Positions 33,950-38,292 of a stretch of DNA of 38,292 bases are shown here, in pieces (the stretch's first letter is position 1; every line of letters begins with the position of its first letter). The DNA lies in assembly GCA_018242365.1 (NCBI GenBank), contig JAFECB010000013.1:1-38292 (forward strand), in the 5' to 3' direction. The DNA comes from Pseudomonadota bacterium (lineage in GTDB: Bacteria > Pseudomonadota > Gammaproteobacteria > Xanthomonadales > Xanthomonadaceae). The notes beneath the pieces were generated by a model. It had not been told where the DNA came from, searched no databases, and saw only the letters and a list, made by a program, of their open reading frames with translations. The position numbers and the translations under genes are program-made.

Positions 33950-34927
33950 ATGAAATCAATGGCCGACTCCACGTCTTCAGCGCTGCGCTTCGCGTACAAG
34001 GGCTCCCGCTTGAAGCCCTTGCGGGCGTTCTGCCAGATCGCCCGGCTCGGCTCGATCTCACGCGCCGCCGAAGCGCTCTACCTCAGCCAGCCCGCAGTCT
34101 CGCTGCAATTGCAGGCACTGGAACGCGAACTGGGCGCCCGACTGCTGGAGCGCAGCGGGCGCAGGCTGACCCTGTCGCGCGAAGGCGAACTGCTCTACGA
34201 CATGGCGCGGCCGCTGGTGGAAGGCCTGGACAACCTCGCCGCGAGTTTCCGCGAGCAGGTGCGCGGCCTCGATGCCGGCGAGCTGCATGTCGCCGCCGGC
34301 AGTTCCACCATCCTCTACCTGCTGCCGCAGTTCGTGGAGGCATTCCGCAAGACGTTCCCGGACGTGCGGCTGAGTCTGCACAACGTCACCGGTGCCAGCG
34401 GACTGGACCTGTTGCGCAATGACGGCGTGGACCTGGCGGTGGGCTCGATGCTGGATGTCCCGGCGGATCTCGCCTACACCCCGGTCTACCGCTTCGAGCC
34501 GATGTTGATCACGCCACCCGACCACCCGCTGGCCAGCAAGCGCGAGCTTAGTCTCGACGACCTTTCGCCCTACGGCCTGATCCTGCCGCCCAAGCGCCTG
34601 ACCACCTACCGGCTGGTGGACCTGGTGTTCCAGCAGAACCGCGTGCCCTACACCGTCGCACTGGAAGTCGGCGGCTGGGAAGTGATCAAGCAATACGTCG
34701 CGATGGGCCTTGGCATCAGCATCGTCACCGCAATCTGCCTGACCGAGGCCGACCGCCAGCGCCTCGCCGCGCGCTCGCTGGCGCGCTGGTTCCCGTCACG
34801 CAGTTACGGCATCGTCATGCGCAAGGGCAAATACCTGAGCACGCAGGCGCGCGCCTTCATCGACCTGATCCACCCGCAGGCGCTTGCGCCACGGCAATAC
34901 GACGAAACCGGGCATTCGGAGCGCTGA
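33950..34927 (+). CDS. LysR-type transcriptional regulator of the glyoxylate shunt operon
   Basis: The 325-residue protein has the N-terminal winged helix-turn-helix (about 22-80: ISRAAEALYLSQPAVSLQLQ, LLERSGRRLTLSREGE) and a periplasmic-binding-protein-like effector domain ending in GLGISIVTAICLTEADR. Its location opposite aceBA makes control of that operon the likely role; the effector is unknown. Neither ATG 33950 nor ATG 33959 has a ribosome binding site in the AT-rich upstream region, so the start is uncertain. It converges with gmk with 12 bases between the stops. Confidence 0.88.
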   Translation: MKSMADSTSSALRFAYKGSRLKPLRAFCQIARLGSISRAAEALYLSQPAVSLQLQALERELGARLLERSGRRLTLSREGELLYDMARPLVEGLDNLAASFREQVRGLDAGELHVAAGSSTILYLLPQFVEAFRKTFPDVRLSLHNVTGASGLDLLRNDGVDLAVGSMLDVPADLAYTPVYRFEPMLITPPDHPLASKRELSLDDLSPYGLILPPKRLTTYRLVDLVFQQNRVPYTVALEVGGWEVIKQYVAMGLGISIVTAICLTEADRQRLAARSLARWFPSRSYGIVMRKGKYLSTQARAFIDLIHPQALAPRQYDETGHSER

Positions 34928-34939
34928 GCAGATGCGCAC

Positions 34940-35554
34940 TCAATCGCCCAGCAAATTCCCGATCAAAGCAGCATGGCGGCCTGCCTGCAGTGGCCGACGC
35001 AGGCGACTGGAAACCACAATGGCGCAGGCCTCGTCGACCGCGGTGTCGAACACGTCATTGACGATGACGTAATCGAACTCGTCGTAGTGCCGCATTTCTT
35101 CGCGCGCAGCCGCGAGCCTGCGTTGGATCACTGCCTCGGAATCCTGCGCGCGCTTGCGCATGCGCTCTTCCAGCGCCGCCTTCGACGGCGGCAGGATGAA
35201 AATGCTGAGCGCGTCGGGCACCTTGGCGCGTACCTGACGGGCACCCTGCCAGTCGATCTCCAGCAGCACGTCGACGCCTTGGGCAAGCAACGGTTCCACC
35301 GCCTGTCGCGCCGTGCCTTTCCAGTCACCATGCACATTGGCATGCTCGAAGAAATCACCGGCGGCGATCATCGATTCGAACGTCTGCGCGCCGACGAAGT
35401 GATAGTCGCGCCCATCGATTTCGGCCGGACGAGGCTGACGTGAGGTGTAGGACACCGACAGGCGCAGCCCGGGATCACGCGCCAGCAGCGCCCGCACGAT
35501 GCTGGATTTTCCGGCACCGGAGGGCGCAGCGATGATGTAGAGGGTTCCGCGCAT
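34940..35554 (-). CDS. gmk: guanylate kinase
   Basis: Gmk phosphorylates GMP and dGMP. The 204-residue protein has the P-loop APSGAGKSS, the GMP-binding SYTSRQPRP and the EIDWQGARQV stretch, all typical. ATG 35554 (MRGTLYIIAAPSG) is the usual family start, but no Shine-Dalgarno precedes it: the upstream mRNA is a pyrimidine-rich copy of the heptamer array. The frame is open through the array and beyond without homology. In many gammaproteobacteria yicC, gmk, rpoZ and spoT run together; here gmk is last and faces the LysR gene. Confidence 0.95.
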   Translation of the reverse strand: MRGTLYIIAAPSGAGKSSIVRALLARDPGLRLSVSYTSRQPRPAEIDGRDYHFVGAQTFESMIAAGDFFEHANVHGDWKGTARQAVEPLLAQGVDVLLEIDWQGARQVRAKVPDALSIFILPPSKAALEERMRKRAQDSEAVIQRRLAAAREEMRHYDEFDYVIVNDVFDTAVDEACAIVVSSRLRRPLQAGRHAALIGNLLGD

Positions 35555-35566
35555 GTGGGAGTCGCT

Positions 35567-35734
35567 GGGAGACGGGAGATGGGAGACGGGAGATGGGAGA
35601 CGGGAGATGGGAGACGGGAGATGGGAGACGGGAGATGGGAGACGGGAGATGGGAGACGGGAGACGGGAGATGGGAGATGGGAGATGGGAGATGGGAGATG
35701 GGAGATGGGAGATGGGAGATGGGAGATGGGAGAT
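35567..35734. repeat. 24-unit heptanucleotide tandem array GGGAGAY
   Basis: Twenty-four exact 7-base units GGGAGAC or GGGAGAT fill 168 bases. Units 1-12 alternate C and T, 13 and 14 are C, and 15-24 are all T, a pattern expected from growth by slippage or recombination. The array begins 13 bases upstream of the gmk start and lies in its leader. GGG every seven bases on the plus strand satisfies the G-quadruplex rule many times over. Confidence 0.97.
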
Positions 35735-35753
35735 GGGAGGTTTGTCTGCTTCA

Positions 35754-35780
35754 CTCCCGTCTCCCTTCTCCCATCTCCCC
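35754..35780. repeat. short inverted block of the heptamer array
   Basis: About four units of the same heptamer occur in opposite orientation (CTCCCGT, CTCCCTT, CTCCCAT, CTCCCC), ending two bases after the yicC stop codon in the direction of transcription. In the yicC-gmk transcript this block is G-rich, with four G tracts spaced by four bases, and can pair with the C-rich copy of the main array. Confidence 0.9.
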
Positions 35781-35781
35781 G

Positions 35782-36645
35782 CTACTCGATATTCTGGATC
35801 TGTTCGCGGATCTGGTCGATCAGCACTTTCAGCTCGACCGCGGCGTTGCTGGTGCGCGCGTCCACCGATTTGCTGCCGAGGGTATTTGCTTCGCGGTTGA
35901 ACTCCTGCAGGAGGAAATCCAGACGCCGGCCGACCGGCTCCTTGCCACCCTTCAAGATGCGGCGCAGTTCGGTCAGGTGACTGCCGAGACGATCCAGCTC
36001 CTCGTCGACATCGAGCTTCTGCAGCCAAAGCACCAGCTCCTGTTCCAGCCGCCCGGGGTCCAGCGCCGTTCCGAGATCCGCCAGCCTCGCTTCCAGCTTT
36101 TGACGTTGGCCAGCGCGTATCTGCGGCACCAGCGTGCGCACATCGGCGACGATCTGCTCAATGGCATCAGCGCGTTCACCGATGACTATCGCCAGCTTGC
36201 CGCCCTCGCGCTCGCGTGCGGCGGTGAAATCCTCCAGCACCGCATCGAGCACCGCCAGGGTCTCGCGCTGCAAGGCCTCGCCATCGATGCCACGCGACTG
36301 CAACACGCCGGGGAATTGCAACAGTTCGGCGAAGCCCACCTGCATCTGCGGGAACCGCGAACCCAGCCGCGCGGCCAGCGCACCCAGCCGATCCACCAGC
36401 GCCTCGTCGACCTGCAGGGCGTCATCGACTGTCGAGGCACGCAGGCGCAAGACCAGATCGAGCTTGCCGCGCGACACTCGCGCCGCCACCCGTTCACGCA
36501 GCTGCGGTTCGAACGCCCGCAGTTCCTCGGGCAGGCGCAGGCCCAGTTCGAGGAAACGATGGTTCACCGCGCGCAGCTCACCGGAGAGCACGCCCCATTC
36601 GGTAGCGCGATCAAAGGCGGCGTAGGCGGTCATGCTGCGGATCAT
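35782..36645 (-). CDS. yicC: YicC family endoribonuclease
   Basis: The 287-residue protein has the family start MIRSMTAYA, the [20 protein letters not shown] stretch seen in part, and the C-terminal DUF1732 domain ending in [20 protein letters not shown] and [22 protein letters not shown] in pieces. E. coli YicC is reported to cleave RNA such as the small RNA RyhB. It diverges from rph and precedes gmk by 227 bases, a gap taken up by the heptamer arrays. Confidence 0.92.
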   Translation of the reverse strand: MIRSMTAYAAFDRATEWGVLSGELRAVNHRFLELGLRLPEELRAFEPQLRERVAARVSRGKLDLVLRLRASTVDDALQVDEALVDRLGALAARLGSRFPQMQVGFAELLQFPGVLQSRGIDGEALQRETLAVLDAVLEDFTAAREREGGKLAIVIGERADAIEQIVADVRTLVPQIRAGQRQKLEARLADLGTALDPGRLEQELVLWLQKLDVDEELDRLGSHLTELRRILKGGKEPVGRRLDFLLQEFNREANTLGSKSVDARTSNAAVELKVLIDQIREQIQNIE

Positions 36646-36673
36646 GCGAAGTCCGGGGCCGTCGGGAGGTGAA

Positions 36674-36682
36674 TGGTAATCT
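36674..36682 (+). promoter_or_regulatory. extended -10 promoter candidate for rph
   Basis: TGGTAATCT matches the extended -10 pattern TGnTAnnnT, 28 bases before the rph ATG. No -35 is seen at the expected distance, which extended -10 promoters can do without. Confidence 0.45.
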
Positions 36683-36710
36683 AGCGCCCCGCTGTCTGCC
36701 GATTCGTCCC

Positions 36711-37451
36711 ATGTCCTTCGCCCGTCCCAGCGGTCGCACTGCCGACCAACTGCGCACCGTCTCCATCCAGCGCGGTTACACCCGCCACGCCGAAGGTTCG
36801 GTGCTGGTGAGCTTCGGTGATACCCGCGTGCTGTGCACCGCCAGCGTCGAGAACAAGGTGCCGGCGTTCATGCGCGGCAAGGGCGAGGGCTGGGTGACCG
36901 CCGAATACGGCATGCTGCCGCGCGCCACCCATACCCGCAGCGACCGCGAGGCGGCACGCGGCAAGCAGGGCGGGCGCACGCTGGAAATCCAGCGCCTGAT
37001 CGGGCGCAGCCTGCGCGCTTGCGTGGATCGCGCCCTGCTGGGCGAGCGCACCATCACCCTCGACTGCGACGTGCTGCAGGCCGACGGCGGCACCCGCACC
37101 GCGGCGATCACCGGCGCCTACGTGGCAATGGCAGATGCGGTCCAAGGGCTGATCGACCGTCGCGAGATCAAGCTGCCCAGCAGCGGCCGCTCGCCGATTT
37201 TCGGCGCGGTCTCGGCCATCTCGGTCGGCATCTATCAGGGCACGCCGGTACTCGACCTCGACTATGCCGAAGACAGTCAGTGCGACACCGACATGAACGT
37301 GGTGATGAATGACGGCGGCGGCTTCATCGAGTTGCAGGGCACCGCCGAAGGCCATGCGTTCCGCCGCGACGAGCTCGATGCCTTGCTGGCACTGGCGCAA
37401 ACCGGTTGCACTGCATTGTTCGCTGCGCAGCGGGCGGCGTTGACCCTGTAG
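36711..37451 (+). CDS. rph: ribonuclease PH
   Basis: RNase PH trims tRNA 3' ends by phosphorolysis. The 246-residue protein has [15 protein letters not shown] at its start, [19 protein letters not shown] in part, [17 protein letters not shown], the RxxR region [15 protein letters not shown] ([19 protein letters not shown] in part) and the [14 protein letters not shown] phosphate-binding stretch. ATG 36711 is the family start. The stop codon TAG (37449-37451) lies inside the left arm of a long hairpin repeat, so the end of the mRNA would be strongly folded. rdgB follows after 88 bases, a common pairing. Confidence 0.96.
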   Translation: MSFARPSGRTADQLRTVSIQRGYTRHAEGSVLVSFGDTRVLCTASVENKVPAFMRGKGEGWVTAEYGMLPRATHTRSDREAARGKQGGRTLEIQRLIGRSLRACVDRALLGERTITLDCDVLQADGGTRTAAITGAYVAMADAVQGLIDRREIKLPSSGRSPIFGAVSAISVGIYQGTPVLDLDYAEDSQCDTDMNVVMNDGGGFIELQGTAEGHAFRRDELDALLALAQTGCTALFAAQRAALTL

Positions 37452-37519
37452 GAGCGCACCGAAGGGGCGCGATTCCGAAAACCGCTAAGCGCCATCGCGC
37501 CCCTGCGGTGCGCTCCTAC
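37448..37519. repeat. 72-base hairpin repeat between rph and rdgB
   Basis: Arms of 26 bases (37448-37473 and 37494-37519) pair at 23 positions: GTAGGAGCGCACC with GGTGCGCTCCTAC and GGGGCGCGAT with ATCGCGCCCC, with GAA opposite TGC as an internal loop and a 20-base loop. The rph stop codon is within the left arm. The same family occurs again at 38121. Such GTAGGAGCG... palindromes are frequent between genes in xanthomonads and pseudomonads. Confidence 0.9.
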
Positions 37520-37539
37520 GGTAACGATAGAACCATCGC

Positions 37540-38121
37540 ATGAAACTGGTCCTGGCCTCCTCCAACCAAGGCAAGCTCACCGAACTGCGCGAACTGCTGG
37601 GCGAGGGATTCACCTTGCATGCGCAATCCGAATTCGACATCCGCGACGCCGAGGAAACCGGTGCGAGCTTCATCGAGAACGCCATCCTCAAGGCCCGCCA
37701 TGCCGCGCGCGCCAGTGGCCTGCCGGCCTTGGCCGACGACTCCGGCCTGTGCGTGGACGCTCTCGACGGCGCGCCGGGCCTGTATTCCGCCCGCTACGCC
37801 GGCCGCCACGGCGACAGCGCCGCGAATATCGACAAGCTGCTGCGCGATCTCGATTCGACCCCGGATGACGCTCGCAGCGCCCGATTCGTCTGCGTGCTGG
37901 CCCTGCTGCGCCACGCCGATGACCCGATGCCGCTGATCGCCCAAGGCGTGTGGGAAGGCCGCATCCTGCGCACGCGCCACGGCGAGGGTGGATTCGGTTA
38001 CGACCCGGTGTTCTTCTCCCCGACGCACGGCTGCAGCGCGGCGGAATTGCCGGCGGCGGTCAAGAATCGGGATTCCCATCGCGGGATTGCACTGGCGCAA
38101 TTGCGCGCCAGACTTTCGTAG
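37540..38121 (+). CDS. rdgB: RdgB/HAM1 non-canonical purine NTP pyrophosphatase
   Basis: RdgB hydrolyses dITP, ITP and XTP to monophosphates, keeping deaminated purines out of nucleic acids. The 193-residue protein has the start [18 protein letters not shown], the [11 protein letters not shown] helix, [23 protein letters not shown] and GFGYDPVFF, and ends with SHRGIAL. All family landmarks are there. Its TAG stop (38119-38121) touches the left arm of another copy of the hairpin repeat. Confidence 0.96.
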   Translation: MKLVLASSNQGKLTELRELLGEGFTLHAQSEFDIRDAEETGASFIENAILKARHAARASGLPALADDSGLCVDALDGAPGLYSARYAGRHGDSAANIDKLLRDLDSTPDDARSARFVCVLALLRHADDPMPLIAQGVWEGRILRTRHGEGGFGYDPVFFSPTHGCSAAELPAAVKNRDSHRGIALAQLRARLS

Positions 38122-38177
38122 GCGCACCTTCAGGGGCGCGATGGCGGTGTGTGATCGGTCGCGCCCCTGCGGTGCGC
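38121..38177. repeat. second copy of the hairpin repeat, after rdgB
   Basis: GCGCACC (38122-38128) pairs with GGTGCGC (38171-38177) and GGGGCGCGA (38133-38141) with TCGCGCCCC (38159-38167). The internal loop and the sequence match the copy after rph. It begins at the last base of the rdgB stop codon. Confidence 0.85.
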
Positions 38178-38214
38178 TTGTGTCTTGATTTTCCCCTACG
38201 GTGTCGGTGAGAGC

Positions 38215-38281
38215 GGAGTGCGGGATGCCGTTGGTGCGCAGTGCCGATAAGCACGAGTAGGAGCAAGGGCACCCGCACTCC
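38215..38281. repeat. inverted repeat at the window end
   Basis: GGAGTGCGGG (38215-38224) and CCCGCACTCC (38272-38281) form perfect 10-base arms 47 bases apart. The stretch after rdgB shows no gene up to the window end, so this may be another dispersed palindrome. Confidence 0.5.
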
Positions 38282-38292
38282 ACCGCCAGAGC

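Noticed and set aside
35567..35734. CRISPR array
   Set aside because: Units are seven bases with no spacers, and no cas gene is near.
35368..36028. Open frames running through the heptamer array with a repeated PSPISHL peptide, on both strands
   Set aside because: A 7-base repeat without stop codons is open in all frames. The parts outside the array are shadows of gmk or yicC.

Overview
The window is high-GC DNA whose gene content and order fit the gammaproteobacterial family Xanthomonadaceae (Lysobacteraceae; Xanthomonas, Stenotrophomonas, Lysobacter or Thermomonas type). Pointers are the tyrS / M23 peptidase / anmK block beside an rRNA operon, the radC / coaC-coaB / dut / long algC block, speA-speE back to back, and a four-gene cluster typical of xanthomonads (SagB-like dehydrogenase, small peptide, class III cyclase, cNMP-GGDEF protein). 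Most of the window is ordinary chromosome: no phage, IS element, CRISPR array or tRNA gene was seen.

Layout. 1-488: 5' end of a 16S rRNA gene on the minus strand with its leader and strong promoter. 489-5889: tyrS and a peptidoglycan turnover group (M23 endopeptidase, anmK, ampG). 5886-8213: xth, pyrE and a DUF4124-like periplasmic protein. 8241-13080: algC (membrane-anchored long form), dut, coaB, coaC and divergent radC. CoaB and CoaC are two overlapping genes here instead of the usual fusion. 13198-17222: argS, a SPOR-domain protein, an ICMT-like methyltransferase and a short-chain dehydrogenase. 17244-20184: polyamine genes speA and speE, diverging across an inverted pair of palindromic repeats. 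20263-25291: a periplasmic-TPR diguanylate cyclase, a PAP2-type membrane protein with an altered motif, P-II, ubiK and comM.

25438-30769 is the most interesting part. A SagB-type dehydrogenase, a small peptide with a nitrile-hydratase-like leader, a class III nucleotide cyclase with membrane and TPR parts, and a cNMP-binding GGDEF protein lie together. The first three match families long annotated as a putative peptide modification system. The last two look like the cGMP to c-di-GMP relay reported for XC_0250/XC_0249 in Xanthomonas campestris. How the peptide and the second messengers are connected is open.

30889-34927: glyoxylate shunt operon aceB-aceA with a divergent LysR regulator and a clear palindromic operator candidate. 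34940-38121: gmk and yicC separated by a 24-unit heptanucleotide array with G-quadruplex potential, then rph and rdgB. Both of these end at long hairpin repeats of one family, and the rph stop codon lies inside its repeat. The last 170 bases hold only repeats.
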